Of a DNA stretch of 64,000 nucleotides, positions 22,761 through 35,054 are shown piece by piece. A program made the position numbers and the translations under genes. This DNA is from Serilophus lunatus. Its lineage: Eukaryota > Chordata > Aves > Passeriformes > Eurylaimidae. Numbering within the stretch: position 1 is the stretch's first letter; each line of letters starts with the position of its first letter. The stretch spans positions 799,491 to 863,490 of the forward strand of contig VXBA01001252.1 of the NCBI GenBank assembly GCA_013399895.1, read 5' to 3'. The notes under the pieces were generated by a model, which did no database searches, was not told where the DNA came from, and saw only the letters and a program-made list of their open reading frames with translations.

Positions 22761-24847
22761 TCATGTTAATAAGCTATAAACTGTGTAAAATGTACTGGTG
22801 GCTGGAGAATTGTAAAATTCAGTTGCAGCTCATGCACAAGCTCATTTTTTTAAACTAAAAAGCAAAAAAAGACCCAGTGGGCCAAGGGAAGGGCCGGTTA
22901 TGCGATTAGCACTTCTTGCCAGGGGGAAGGCAGAGTAGGCCTCCTTGGGAAGATGTCCTTTAGCTAAAGTCAGGTTCCAAGAATAAGCCTAAGTTCTCTT
23001 CCAAAGATCCTGATGTCTGAGATGAAAAACAACTAGTGATGTCCATGGGATTTTGATCTCAGAAATAAATATTTATTATTTACTTCATTATTTACCTTTT
23101 CCTCATAAATAAGATTTTTTTGCTAAGGCAAGTTTATATTTTCCCATTTCCCATTCAATAGCTGCTCCAGTGAGAGAAAGTACAATGAAGTGGAGCAGAA
23201 AGCGAGAAATATTTCAGCCCACAGTGAAGGGGGTGAAAAACTCATAGTCTCAGAGAAATAAAGGATTATTTTTTTCAAATATCTGTGCAGAAATGCACTG
23301 TTTGTGGATTAGGAGAACCAGATCATGGAAAAGAAAGAATGTTTCCTATTTTCCAGCCTTGCAATCATGGAACATACCAAATTCCCATCGAGGTGCTGAT
23401 CATTTTGTGCCAGGGAGACAGAATATGGCACAAAATAATTCTCATTCTCAGCTGTAGATAAAAAGTTGCTTACCATGGGCTTATATGGGGATTGATTTAT
23501 TCGACCCAAACATGGAAGCCTGAGGATGAAGGGCTGTAAGGTCTGTTTTGGTGGGTAGTACTTTCTCATTCAAACCTATAAAGCAGAAGATTTTGTAGGC
23601 AGAGTGATATCTTTAATCTAAAAAACACCCCTGACATTAGTAGCCAAAAAACCCAGAAAGCAGCAAATAAAATAAATGTCTCAGAGATGGGAAAAAATGC
23701 CTTTTAAAGTCTTGGAATATCAAGGCCAGCCATGCCCTTTCCACTGGCTTTTTTTTTTTAAAGTGACCCATGCCGGGAATGCTTGTGCCAAAGAAATCCA
23801 TGGACTGAGGTATGATATGGTGTGATCAAATAAAGGGTGTTTTTTAAGTCCACAGAAAGCTGAATGCAAAGATAACCCACAGCTACAGAAAGCCTGCAGG
23901 TTGCTACAAAACCCCCAAGAAAGCCTCTGCAAGAAGGGGTAAACAATTAGCACAAATTTTAAATCAATGCGCTGTCACCTTAATAGGCAACGAAGTCAGC
24001 TAAGATGGGTGTAATATGATGAGACAGTTTAATTCTTGTTATGACATTAGCTGCAGACTTTTACAACAGCTGAAAATGCTGGAGTGAGAAGAGTTTCCAA
24101 TTATCACTGAGCTCCAATACACAACTCTGGATTAGACTGAAGAATGAACAAGGGCTCCTGAGCCTGGAAACAACACGGAGCAAAGGCTGCAGAAGTTTCT
24201 GAAATCTGATGAAGATATTTTCCCTCCTCTCCCCTTGTTGATATAGTCCCGAAAAGGTTTATTTCAGGCAAAATAAGATCATTTTTAAGAGTCTCACAGT
24301 GAAACCATCTCCTACACTATGTGTGCTACAGTATTGTATACCATAAATCCGTACATCCAGGAGGTGAACTGAACCAATCTGAAACGATTCTGTTTTCCCA
24401 GCATTAAGCTTCAAAAAATTAAAAGTCACCCAGGCTTGAAGGCAGATAGACAGGTAATAAGCCATGACAGCACTTCACGGGAATCCGCAGGAATAGGCAA
24501 GTAGGTCTGGGTGTCAGCCATATAAATATGATCATCAGACCCAAAGCTCCGAATAATACTGCCAAGTGTGAGCATGTCGATATTAAAGGCAAGCGGGCTG
24601 TGAACAGGAGCCCGAGGCAGTGGTGAGTTTAGCTGATGGCCTGCCGGCTGGGGAGGCTGCACCCCTTCCCCAGAGAAAGGCTAAGAGCCTGAAAATGCAG
24701 ATCCCCGAGCTGGGAACGGGCTGCAATTCCCACACCAGCAAGAAAGCTCTCCTTTTAGGTAACACAGCTGTGCTCACTGGCAGGGGATTTTGTTTTTCAT
24801 GTTTTGGGATGGTTTTGCCCCAGTTTGATTTTGTAGCTTGTTTTTGA
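22761..24847. other. No gene seen
   Basis: AT-rich unique sequence. A motif-rich part lies at about 23960-24130 (TTAATTC, GACATTAGCTG). No exon is supported. Confidence 0.35.
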
Positions 24848-24884
24848 TCTCTCTCTCTCTCTTTTTTTTTTTTTTCTTTTCTTT
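24848..24884. repeat. (CT)n followed by T-run
   Basis: Seven CT units lead into T13 and short CTTTT units. On the minus strand this reads as an A-rich tail. Confidence 0.85.
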
Positions 24885-25286
24885 CGTGTAAACTTCGCAA
24901 GAACAACACTCCTTCTGGGCCCTGCTGACATAGGAGAATTTGTCATACCAAACCATGCACCACTTTCATGGCTTTTGTTCATCTCCTGGGGGCAACTGCA
25001 AACATGGGAAGTAGCTGGGTGGTTTGAAATAATGGCTCTTAAATCTAAAGGTGTCCCATTTTTTATTGCTCATCTCACATTCCTCTGCCTTTTTTAATAT
25101 TGCTTTTGGAAAAATGGTTCACTGTTTCCTTTTCAGATCATAATGAGAGAAATCATTTTGTCAGGCTTCTCCCTATACAGTCCTTCTGAGTTTCCTCCAT
25201 GTTATTTCCCACAGCTGAGAATATAGGCTCTAGAAAGGAAAAAAGTAGACTGGCAAGAGGATAACTGGGAAAAGCCGTACCCTGCG
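24885..25286. other. No gene seen
   Basis: Unique AT-leaning sequence. Confidence 0.3.
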
Positions 25287-25496
25287 CTGGAAAAGGTCTT
25301 TGCTGAAAAAGAAGTTATAATTCACTAAAAGGCGTTTTCCACTCTTATGAAAGCCCCAGGGGTGCTCCACATTGACTGATTACATCCCAGAAGTCCCCCC
25401 CTTCCCGGTTGGGTAAGGCCTTTGCTGAAAAATAAGTCATCTCTCTCTAAAATGTCTTTTCCAATTCTTTTAAAAGCCCCATGAGTGTTTGCAGTA
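25287..25496. repeat. Diverged tandem duplication, period about 122
   Basis: Copy A (about 25287-25374) and copy B (about 25409-25496) share in order: AAGG(T/C)CTTTGCTGAAAAA, an AAGT(T/C)AT step, a CTAAAA-G-CTTTTCCA block, and TTATGAAAGCCCC against TTTTAAAAGCCCC, followed by a similar GGTG/GAGTG tail. Identity is roughly three quarters by eye. On the minus strand the copies read with similar residues (HGAF..I and PGAF..V), but copy A has stops, so I do not call it coding. Confidence 0.6.
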
Positions 25497-25796
25497 ACCT
25501 CGGGTAGCTTGGACCTCAGAGAGCAACGAGGGTCCTGCAGCCTGGGGCACTGTCTGGCACCAGGCAAGGAAAAAGAGGATGTCACAGAGGGAGAAAAGCT
25601 GAAACTCAACCCCCGCCTCCCAAAATCCTAGCAGGAGAGACCTGTATGCAGTCAATCCTTGTTTTTTTCTCTTTTAACACTCTTTATTTGGCAACTCATT
25701 TTCAAAAAGATTGACCTGAAAAGTTGCTGTGTCATGTAGTACCTTATTCTGCCTCATTAAAATGGTTGGCTTCCAACCTCCTCTCCTCCCTGGTGA
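25497..25796. other. No gene seen
   Basis: Unique sequence between two small repeats. Confidence 0.3.
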
Positions 25797-25815
25797 ATGA
25801 ATAAATAAATAAATA
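25797..25815. repeat. (AATA)n microsatellite
   Basis: About four and a half units of AATA following TGAATGAAT. Confidence 0.8.
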
Positions 25816-25818
25816 CGC

Positions 25819-26490
25819 GTGGATATGTCCTGGATATGCCCTCTCTGCTCTTTCCAAAGCAGAAAGGGAAGCTTCGGGTCTGACATGAGTTGTTCTCTCC
25901 CAGCTGCTCTAGGGGCTAAGAAGCAGCTGAGAGGTGGTTGTGGGGTGGTCCAGAGGCATCTGAGGGACATTCTAGAGGCACCTATACCCCTCGCAGGTGC
26001 CCCATGTCCTGAAAAACACTCCTTACCTGCTCGGTTCTGCCCTCAGCCTCTTCATATGCATTTTCCCTACCCTGGTGCCACCTGCAAACTCTCAGTTCAG
26101 GATGTCACTTGCTGTCTGCTCCTCTCCAAAACATTCATCTCCAGCTTTTTTATTTCACGGTGCCAAATCCCTGGAGAGAAAAGGGGATTTCATGCCTTTA
26201 TATGGAATTCCAAACCTGTATTAAGCCTCAAAAGATGTTTTTATCAAAAAATTTCGACAGCTGCAAACTTCCCTAAATCCCAAACTATCATTACATATTT
26301 AGTCTTAGACAGGGGATTTTTCTGGATTTTCCCTCCTGACCCAATGATAAAGCCAAGTTGGTTTGAGATTGAAGATTCATTTGTCTCTCCTTGGCAATTA
26401 TCTCTATTACTGCCCACAATCCTTCCCAATCTTTTTAAACAACATCCTGCTATTAAAGCCACTTGGCAAGCATTTAAAGCCCTGGGATAA
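25819..26490 (+). other. Unexplained 223-codon open frame
   Basis: This is the longest open frame outside the CpG islands. It begins MDMSWICPLCSFQSRKG and ends in KATWQAFKALG. I recognise no domain, signal peptide or repeat; the composition is hydrophobic, serine and proline rich, with many Cys. The plus strand here is pyrimidine-rich, which lowers stop frequency and may explain the length. No splice or promoter context supports it. It could be chance, a degraded retrocopy or an exon of an unknown gene; chance is most likely. Confidence 0.15.
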
Positions 26491-29400
26491 GTTAACCATG
26501 CACAAAATATCCCACTTGGGGAAGGATCCAGCTATAAAAATAAATGGTTTATGTTCTGAAGGCCGTGGTTCAGGATGGGTATTCTTCATTTGTGAAGAGA
26601 GGTCATCATTGCTGACAATAAAATTATGTAGGACCTGATCCTCCCCCACTGAGCTCAATAGCAAAATCCCTCCTGATTTCAATGGTGTTTTCCGGGGTCA
26701 GTCGCTGGGAAAGCCGACATTCCACAAAGTTGCTGAAAATCTATAATTGGATATATTAAGAGGGCTTTCAAAGACATGTCAGATTTGGAGGCTTAGTGTA
26801 AACTGTGCTGCAAAGGGGATCATTTCGTATAACTGAATCAATAAAGCTTTTTTTTTAGTGTTACTTTTCTACTTGATCTCTGATGACGGGAAAGCCAAGC
26901 TCTGGAGACTCACTAGCAGCACAGAGGAAGTGCTGGGAGCCTGCTCGGAGTAAGAGCCACCGTCCAGTGGGAAAGATCCTGCCAAGTGACCTGGTGTAAG
27001 CTCTGAGGGATGTAATCCTGCAAGTGTTTGATCCAGTGGCTTTGCTTACACTGTGGAGGTAACTCGTGCGTGTAAGTACTGGAATACCGAGCCCTTATTT
27101 TCATGGTGTTGCTGCTCTCCTGTCACAACACATCTCTTTGGGAGATATGATTGAGAGTTTTGATGAATTTTGCTGTGCCTTACATGTCTATATTTAGTAA
27201 AATTCAGCTTAGTTTGTATCTTTGGAACAAGATGTGGATTTATCCCCCAAATACATTTTTTTTTTACCTCATGGGCTGTACTTCAAAGTATTCTTTAATG
27301 CCATTTTGAAAATGCTCACTGATAGCTCTTTAGGAACTGGAAATCTTCCATTTCTACTTACATGGTGCTTTTTTGCCTGATGAGTACCGTTTTCCCTTTG
27401 GTTCTCACACAGAGAAAGGGTTGCTTGGCATGGAGAAGCTGTGCCTGGCAGGATAGACACAGGGACAGCAGCCTTAGGAGATGTACCTGATGTGCCTGAG
27501 GGGTTGGGACACTAGAGAAGGGATACCAGAATGGAGTTTGCTCCAGGTTGCTTCATCCTTGCAGTGGCCTCACTGTAAACATGTGTGGGTCATCCCCTCT
27601 CCAGTGTCCCCAAGCCACCTGCCCTGGCTGTGTGGTGGGGACTGCAGCTTCCACAGGTGATGCTGCAATGGGACCTGCTGAGAGTCTCCTCTGGTTCAGT
27701 CAGGTCCTCTCTGTGGTTCAATCACATTTTGCTACATATCACATTGTTTATCCTTCCGTATCATGTCAGTGAAGCAGTCCTCCGTGGGGCCACACTTACA
27801 AAGCTTGGCCCTCGTCTTTGGAAAGTTTAATTGTTTTTTCCCTTTCCTTTTCAGTAAAGGCTGAAATTCAATGGAAGTTGATGAGACCACCATGGAGAAA
27901 TGCTGGTTCACCACACTGGCTAGTACCAGCCTGATCTGGCTCCAGCTCCGGGATGTGCAGCCTACAAACACAGTAATGAAAAGAAATATTCTGAAAAGGA
28001 TGAGTCAGCTGGAGGCCAGTGGGGAGAGCATGCAGGATCTGACTGGAATTTAAAAAGTTACGAGGCTACATGTTGTTTTGAGCTCTGCCAGCAGAGAAAC
28101 TCATACATGAGAAATGCTTTGTCATCTGGCAAAACGATGTTACTTCGCTGATTAGCTGGTAAACTCTTTTCAAAAATGGTTTTAGACAATATAGTAAGCT
28201 TATGAAATTTAAAAACTTCCTGCTGTCGCCACCGATAAGGCCCTACTTTACATGTTACTGCAAACCGTCTCCCCCAGAATCCCACCAGACTACTGAACAG
28301 CCATGAAATTTTTCTCTTACTATATATCTTAGATGAGTTACCTATTAAAACAACTGAGGTATCTTCACACCTTCATTTCTGTGGTGTAAGTACATCCGTG
28401 CTTATGTGAGCTGTGAGTACAGTCACATGGGTAATGCCATCTGTATTTCTGCACTTGGCTTTTTGTACACTTCAACTGACGGAGACACCAGCAGTTTGGT
28501 GTGAAGCTTCTTCACTCACTCTTCCACCCAGGTACCAGCACATCCTCCTTGGCTTCTCTGGGAAAGCAGTGCCTGGCATTCATACAATCTGGAAGGCAGA
28601 TAGCTTTCAAAGATTTGAGGTTTTTGTTGTAAGGTTCTTCAAATAAATGACATCTGAATTACTTCTACTTGTTCTGTGAAAAATATATACTTTCTCTTCC
28701 CTCCTTATAAAGAGCTGGTCCACCCAGTCCCACTTCCCAGCCTGGTCAGAATAGTGGGGGAGTCCATCCTCATTTCTGGAGCACCTCCAAGCAGGGGGTT
28801 GGGAGGAAAATGCCGCTGACACTGGCCATGACTGGCCAGCCTTTACAATAGCACTGTTTCCCTTTCCTGCATTCCTTCATATTTCCTTCCAATGAACCTC
28901 ATCATCTGCAGGGACATTGAGTAACTGTCATGAGAAAGATGTGTACCCACCAGTGGGCACAAGGTATAGCTAATTACTACCTCCTCTCAAAGGAGTAGAT
29001 TCCTCTCCAATGTGTAGATAAATGAGCCATCAGTTCAATCAGATTAAACCAGAACAGGCAATTTCTCCAAGTTATTGCTAGGAATCTTGTGGGAAACAGA
29101 GGAGCATCAGCAGTTCTTTATCACTCTCATTGACATGGCGTGAGAGGTTATTCCCCAGCTACCTGGGATGGTTGGCAAGGGGCCCAAAGTGGGCTCAGAG
29201 CCACTGGCAGTTTTCACTGAGGGCTTGTAGAGGACTTTTACCCTGGGGAAAAATACACTCCTGTCCCAGTTAGCGGAACTGATAATACTTAATTCCAGCC
29301 TCAGACAACCCAAAACAAAGAGGACTAGTGGTATGCAGGGAGGTGGGATGGCATTAAGGATGACCATGTTGGGCTGGAAGAAGCAAGGTGCAATGGAGAA

Positions 29401-29499
29401 GAGACAAGTGTGTTGCAACCAGGGATAGGGTGAAGCACAACCAGTTGAGTGCCATGCTCCCATTTGGACCATATGCTTCAGGAACAACTGAGATGCTTG
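26491..29499. other. No gene seen; one old repeat trace
   Basis: At about 26630-26690 the sequence has CCTGATCCTCCCCCACTGAG and then ATTTCAATGGTG, matching in style an old palindromic amniote repeat (GATCC...CATTGA/TCAATGG). The remainder is unique sequence without supportable exons. Confidence 0.3.
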
Positions 29500-29912
29500 A
29501 AGAAACTTCAGAGCTGAGTGCTTAAAATCATGAAAAACTTGGAAAATACGATTTATTTGGAACAGATTAATTATCTGGGGTTGTTCAGTTTAAAGGAGGA
29601 GAAGGTGCTGGGGAGAAAGAGATTATAACAACCTTCAGGTACCTAGACATGGTGACAAAGACTTGCTCTCTGTGTTTATCCAGGGTAGGACAGGAACAAG
29701 TGGGCTTAGTGTGCAGCAAAGAGATTTGGTTCAAACCAAGGGCATGTCTTCCCCAACAGCAAGGCCATTGAGATGCCAGGACAAGCTGCTGGGGTGAGCG
29801 ACGGGAGTTTCAGGGACCCAGGGACCCTTGTCTAGGTGCAGAAGGATGGTGCAGATGATCCATCGAGATCTCTTTCCGGCCCTATTTTATTTTTTATAAT
29901 GCCATGAAACAA
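29500..29912 (+). mobile_element. Old CR1 LINE 3' fragment
   Basis: In order along the plus strand it shows the hallmarks of the CR1 3' end: a GGGGTTGTTCAGTTTAAAGGAGGAG block, a CAACCTTCAGGTACCTAGA piece, a GGTAGGACAGGAACAAG piece, then the terminal region with GATCCATCGAGATC, CTTTCCGGCCCTATTTTA and ATAATGCCATGA. It is heavily diverged from the consensus family I know. There is no coding capacity left. The 5' edge is approximate. Confidence 0.7.
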
Positions 29913-30380
29913 TCCTGTGGATTTCATTAGGCTACCTCCTGGAATAAAATTTCCTCCATGGGCTTGTTTTTTGCCACAGCTCACCTGTGTGATCCTTCGC
30001 TCTGGTGCGAAGTGGGTGTGAAACGCTGCTGCTGGGATGTGTCGCTGTCGTACACCTCAGCTCCAAAGTGCAAATAACTCCCTGGGCTGCGAGCCGGGGG
30101 ACAGGCCCATGGTAAGCGATGGGCTCTGATTGATGAATTTTCACAGCAGGTGAGAGCAGCGGGAGACGCACACATTACAGACTTCATGTGCAGAGAGCAG
30201 CACTCAGGAAGACAAATTGAGTGAATACCTCAGGATGTGGCTGCTGGGTCAGCCTCCAGCACTACCCAGGCCCTGTGCCCTGGCAGGAGGAGCCTACGGA
30301 GATGGACGGGGTGACACTGCCCCTGTGGCCGGCTCCCAGTTTTCCTCATTACCTGCTCTAAGCTTCTCTCAAAGATAAGA
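29913..30380. other. No gene seen
   Basis: Unique GC-moderate sequence. Confidence 0.3.
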
Positions 30381-30660
30381 GGTTCTTGTGCAAAGCCGCT
30401 AATTTAGTCCCAGCAAACAAGACAATAAGTCTGGATGTGAAGGGCTGGTGGGATTTTGACAAGATGCATGTAGAGGTTGGGCGACTAGTCTTAATTAGGC
30501 CATCTTTGTTTACATTTGATGTTTATCAGCTAATTGGCATGGCAAGGTGTGAGTCACACAGCTTCCCTCTGGCATGAAATCAGTTCGCAGGAGAAAAACT
30601 GGGAGAACAAATGATCCCAATTATAAGAAAACCCACTGTGCTAATTACCATCCCACAGAC
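30381..30660. promoter_or_regulatory. Candidate enhancer block
   Basis: The motif order is compact: CGCTAATTTAG, CTTAATTAGGCC, CATCTTTGTTTACATTTG (a strong forkhead-type TGTTTAC), ATGTTTATCAGCTAATTGG and CCAATTATAAG. Several TAATT homeodomain cores flanking forkhead sites are characteristic of developmental enhancers. Conservation is untested. Confidence 0.35.
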
Positions 30661-30840
30661 TACGGAGCCTCCCAGCCGCCTCCCTGCCCATCCGCCCGCT
30701 CCGCCATCTCCCATGCACGGGTCCAGCGCCGGCACACTCCTCCCACCCCTGTGCCCAGCCCGTCGCTCCGCCTGGGACCCTCCTGTGGCGCTGCAGGAGC
30801 AAAGGAGATCCCTCACCAGCTGCTCATTTCGTGCCCCACA
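30661..30840. other. Small GC-rich patch
   Basis: A local GC- and CpG-raised stretch, mostly C-rich on the plus strand, borders the enhancer-like block. It is too short for a classical island. Open frames across it have no domain. Confidence 0.3.
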
Positions 30841-31499
30841 GCATTTCTCGGGAACTAAGCCTGCTGCCTACACTGCTGCCCTTTCTATTCCCCTCTCCCC
30901 GCCTTACTTGTTTGGATCGGTGGAGACCATGTCGCAGCAGCAGCTCATGGAGAATGTCTCATGCTCCCATGAGAAACCCCTCAAGTCAAAGCCTGGATGT
31001 TTGCTACGGTGGAGCTGGACTGGGACCCCACTTCTTAGGCTAATTTAAACCAACGTTCAAACCTTGCCCTGACTCTTTCCTCCCTCCCTTCCGCCTTTTA
31101 AAAATACTTTTACACCGCGTGGAAGTTTTCCTGCACTATCCTCCTCCTACTGCCATGACACTTAACTTAGTTGCACATGCTCACACATATTGTAGGGATG
31201 CACGTACATATGTATGTGCTGTAAATCCCAATCTTTCTCAATTTCTCCCTCTCTCCATCCTTCGGGGAGATGTGTTTCCCCTATACCCTTTCAGGCCTTT
31301 CCCCTATACACTAAGGGTCCAGTGTGCAGGAATGTTTCTTGGCTGCCCTTGAGCTGAATGATGATCCTGGAGGCTTGGAAAAGCCACAAAGCTCAATGCT
31401 CTCTGTCTCTCTGTGTCTCTCTTGTCTTCCCTTCTTAGTAGGGGTAACAGATGGCTGAGGCTTTCACCAACAGTCCCGAACACATTGTCACTCCCAACT
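30841..31499. other. No gene seen
   Basis: Pyrimidine-rich unique sequence. The open frames are proline and serine rich from composition. Confidence 0.3.
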
Positions 31500-31900
31500 G
31501 AAAGTGAAATATTCAGTGGCATTTAAATTAAATAGACTCTAATGCTTCAGTAATATTAATTACGGTTTCATTCATCCCTGGCCTAATAAATCAACACATA
31601 AAGATAGGATGATCCTGTGGCTGGCAGCAAAGCAGGGCTATTCTGCCCTTTGTAAGGTTATGCACACAAAGCCCCCATTCTTATAGGGACATGATGGCCC
31701 CTGCAAACATCTGTGCTCAGCACCACTTGAGGAGAAGCCAAAGTGGTAACATTTAAACTTTTCTTGTTCAATTTGTCCGCGCAACGGGGCTCAATTCAAC
31801 AAGAACTTGCAAGTTAAAATTATAAAACCCAAGTTAAGTGGGCGAAAACTTTTCAGCAGTTCAACCGGGGGGCCCAGATTTATTCTGGCAGTACCAGGAA
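31500..31900. promoter_or_regulatory. Possible conserved noncoding block
   Basis: Contains ATTAAATAGACTC, TAATATTAATTACGG, CCTAATAAATCAAC, a 12-base perfect palindrome AACTTGCAAGTT (31804-31815) and a nearby CCAAGTTAAGTGGG with an NK2-like AAGTG core. Motif density is the only evidence. Confidence 0.25.
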
Positions 31901-32530
31901 GCCAAGGGCAGGGCGTCCATTCTTACTGCTGAATTTGTTACCCCAGCTTCAACATTTAAAAGAGGGGGGTGGGGTGGAGAAGGCTGGAAGGGTTTGAAAA
32001 CCTCATGGTGCTAAGCTAAACTTCAAGATTTGGGAATGCCCTGGGCAACAATTTTTCACACAATTTTTTTTTGTGTGTGTGTGAATACCACTGGGGAAAT
32101 AGGCTCTGTACCTCACCAACAACAGGTTTTTTTCCCCTCACCACTATACATATGTAAAAGGAGGCTAATAAAACAGTTGAAGAAAAGATCGCTGCTAGTA
32201 AATCTTCCGGAGACAAAACCCTCCACTTGTGATGTTTCAAAGCTGCCCAGAGCTACCAGTTTACCCCAAAAGTCCCAACTCAGGGCTACTGATTGGAAAA
32301 TAAAAAGCCCTGTGCATAAAAACTTCACTCCAATTGTTATGCAATGAATGTGACGTTTACATACAGCAGCTTTACTTGACCAAATGACTCCCAAGTATAC
32401 AAATGAAGAGCTTGTCACCTATGCAGTTTAGTTCCTTTGGAAATGTCCAGCTGGAGTAGGTTTATACTGAAAATAAGTATATTGTATTGACAATGCCATA
32501 TCTTGCAAGTGCAGATCTGAGAAAAGAAAA
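31901..32530. other. No gene seen
   Basis: Unique sequence, with a short TTTTTTTTGTGTGTGTGTG tract at about 32065-32083. Confidence 0.3.
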
Positions 32531-32569
32531 NNNNNNNNNNNNNNNNNNNNNNNNNNNNNNNNNNNNNNN
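32531..32569. other. Assembly gap, 39 undetermined bases
   Basis: N run bounded on the left by AAAAGAAAA and on the right by a seven-base G run. The gap length may be an estimate. A purine homopolymer or G-rich repeat probably caused it. Confidence 0.98.
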
Positions 32570-33068
32570 GGGGGGGAAGGCCAGAAAGCTGTTTGATGAA
32601 GCACTGGGAAGGTATAATTCAGCAGTAGCCCTTCTGGGAGACAGCAGAGAGGAGCATCCCCTTTCCTGCAGAAGCGCAGCCCCTCTCCAGCCGTGTCTCG
32701 GTGCGTTGCCCTGCAGTGATGTCTGTGCTGCAGACACAGACTGGCACAGCAGGGCTTCAGCGGCACGACAGCCAGCAGTGATCCTGAAGCAGCCTGAAAA
32801 GAGTGAAGTGGAGCCTGTTTCTGCAGGTAGCACAAATCAGAGCGCAGCGGCTCCCAGTCCTCCGCCGAGCCATCGCCTTTGGGAACGTGGTACCTGAATG
32901 AGGCTGGTCTGTGCCAACAAGTCGACCTGTAGTTAAGTGCTTAAGAAAGGGATTTTCAGAGCCAATCCCTTAAGCAGAAAACTATTTAAACTACCCTGGG
33001 ACTAAATGCTGAGAAGCTTACACTAAATTTGCCCAGGTGGAGGTTTCCACTAATCCTGCTGGACTGCA
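32570..33068. other. No gene seen
   Basis: GC-moderate unique sequence. Confidence 0.3.
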
Positions 33069-33329
33069 TCATGCCTCTTCTAGTTCGTGCTGAGCCAGTA
33101 ACACCAGGGTTGTGTAATGCAGGTATTTCTGTCCAGGTGTCTCACCGATGGTATCTGCCACTGTCAGCCTGGGGTTATCCCACTTAAACCCCATTAGCTG
33201 CTTGGATAAGCCTTCTCTGTCTTTAATGCCTATCAGTTTGAGACCTTTTGTATGCTTTTTGTATTCTTTCTCTAAGTGTCCCAAACCCGACAGTATTTTA
33301 TGAAGGCACTTTCTGATAACGCTGCTCAT
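33069..33329 (-). other. Unexplained 86-codon open frame
   Basis: Begins MSSVIRKCLHKILSG and has a lysine-, leucine- and glutamate-rich composition with HLEKEYKKHTKGLKLIG, more like real protein than neighbouring frames, and ends HELEEA. I recognise no family. It could be a fragment of an old retroelement or retrocopy, or chance. It lacks flanking splice evidence. Confidence 0.15.
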
Positions 33330-35054
33330 CTCTAGCCTGTGTCCAGCCTAGCTGCATGGTCAGGCATATCTAATTTTGAAGCTGTGCACCAGGTTGCTGG
33401 GCAGCTGATGCCAGACTGCCTGTTGACTGGGGTGTGCCTGCAGTTCTTTGGCATCCCTGGTTGCACTTCTGATATGTCAGTGGTTTCCACCTGGAAGTTC
33501 ACAACATTGATGTGTTTGCTTCCAGGGATATTTTCTCTCTATTCTTTATCATAGCAAAAAAAGCAGTGTTTCCTGGCTGGCATATAGAGAAGGCACCATC
33601 CCCTCACTGCTATTTGTGTTACCAGAGCAGGATGTGAAGCATATAAGAGAGGAATTGATACGTCGCAGTCTCTCTCTGGATGGTTTTCAGTAGCTATGCA
33701 TGAAATGGTGAAGGGCTTGGAGGGGCTGAGGGTGGTGATGGGACGTGCCAACTGCTTTATGTTTACTCTCCCAAAGCAGCACCCACAGAGCCTGGCCTGG
33801 CTGCACGATTTGGGATGAGTTCTCACTGGTGAATATCTTCCCGACACAAGAGCAGATGCAGAACCCAGCCTTCCTCCCCGCTGTTTTGCTCTGGCTCAAT
33901 TTTTAGGCTTCATCTAATGCAGCACAATCAGGTGTCCCCTGTGTTCAAGCAAGAGGGACACCAAGGGGATGCTTCTTGGAAGGCAGAAGTCTCTTCTCCG
34001 TGAGGAGGAAGCCTGACACCGAAGATAGGTGCCCGTGGGCCACCAATGGTCCATGCCGTGACTCCAGTGGAGCACAATTCAGGGTCCTGGTGGCACAGCC
34101 AGCACTGAGCAAGAGGCAGAGCATGGGCAGGGCTGCAGGCAAGCAGCCAGCTCCCCCATAGCTGGGAAGAAGGACGGGAAGGGGCTGTGCCACAGGGAAT
34201 GGGGGGCCTGGGGAAGCCTGTCAGGGAGCAGCAGCTGCTGCTGCACCCCAGGGCATGGCTTGTTCTCTCCCGGCTGCGATTTCACTGCCTCCACCAGCCT
34301 GCCGCTCCAGGCAACTGCCGATTTGTCCTACTCCTAAAGCTGGCCCCGGGAGCCGGGCTGGCAGGGAGCTGCTCGGCTCCTTAATGCTCCAGCTGGCTCC
34401 AGGGCCGTTGCAGCAGCTGAATGAGGAGGACGCACTCCTCTGCATGTCCTAGTTCCCATCAGCTGGCCGGGGCAGACCGTCCGCCCGTTAGAAACAGACA
34501 AGGAGAGCACGTGTTGCTCCAGCTCGTCCTTACCCAAGTCAGTCTCATTCAGGATCACGAGGTAAAAAACTGGGGCAGGAGCTGCATGGGACCCGCAGTG
34601 AGCTGCTGGGCTGGGAGGTCCCTGCACTGGCACTGCAGAGGAGCTGCAGCGTTCCCGGTCGGGCAGCACATGGGGCCAGGGGTAGGGTTATCTTCCATGC
34701 TGTGGAAGCAGAGGCAGAAGACACTGCACAGGGTTTTGAATGCAAATATGCATACAAAGGTTTCAAAATTGTACACAGTAACCTTAGATGATAGTAGCCT
34801 TTTAATTTGGAAAAAAATATGCTAAATTATCAGGACTCAAAAATTAGTGTGTACTCATGCAAATCAACATTTTGTCCTACCCTTACTTGAAGAAAGTTTG
34901 GGGCTCTTGAAATTGCTCTTTACCAGCTGTGCTGTTGTCCAGATGTAGAACCTTTGGCAGGCTTCTGTCTTCAAAGTTTTTCTACTTCTATGTACTGGCA
35001 GCTATACCAGTAACCAGTGGACAGATTGGCTGTCTAGGTCATGTATAAATAGTT
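33330..35054. other. No gene seen
   Basis: Includes a GC-richer piece at 34040-34420 that is not clearly CpG-enriched. Overlapping open frames there have no domain. Confidence 0.3.
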
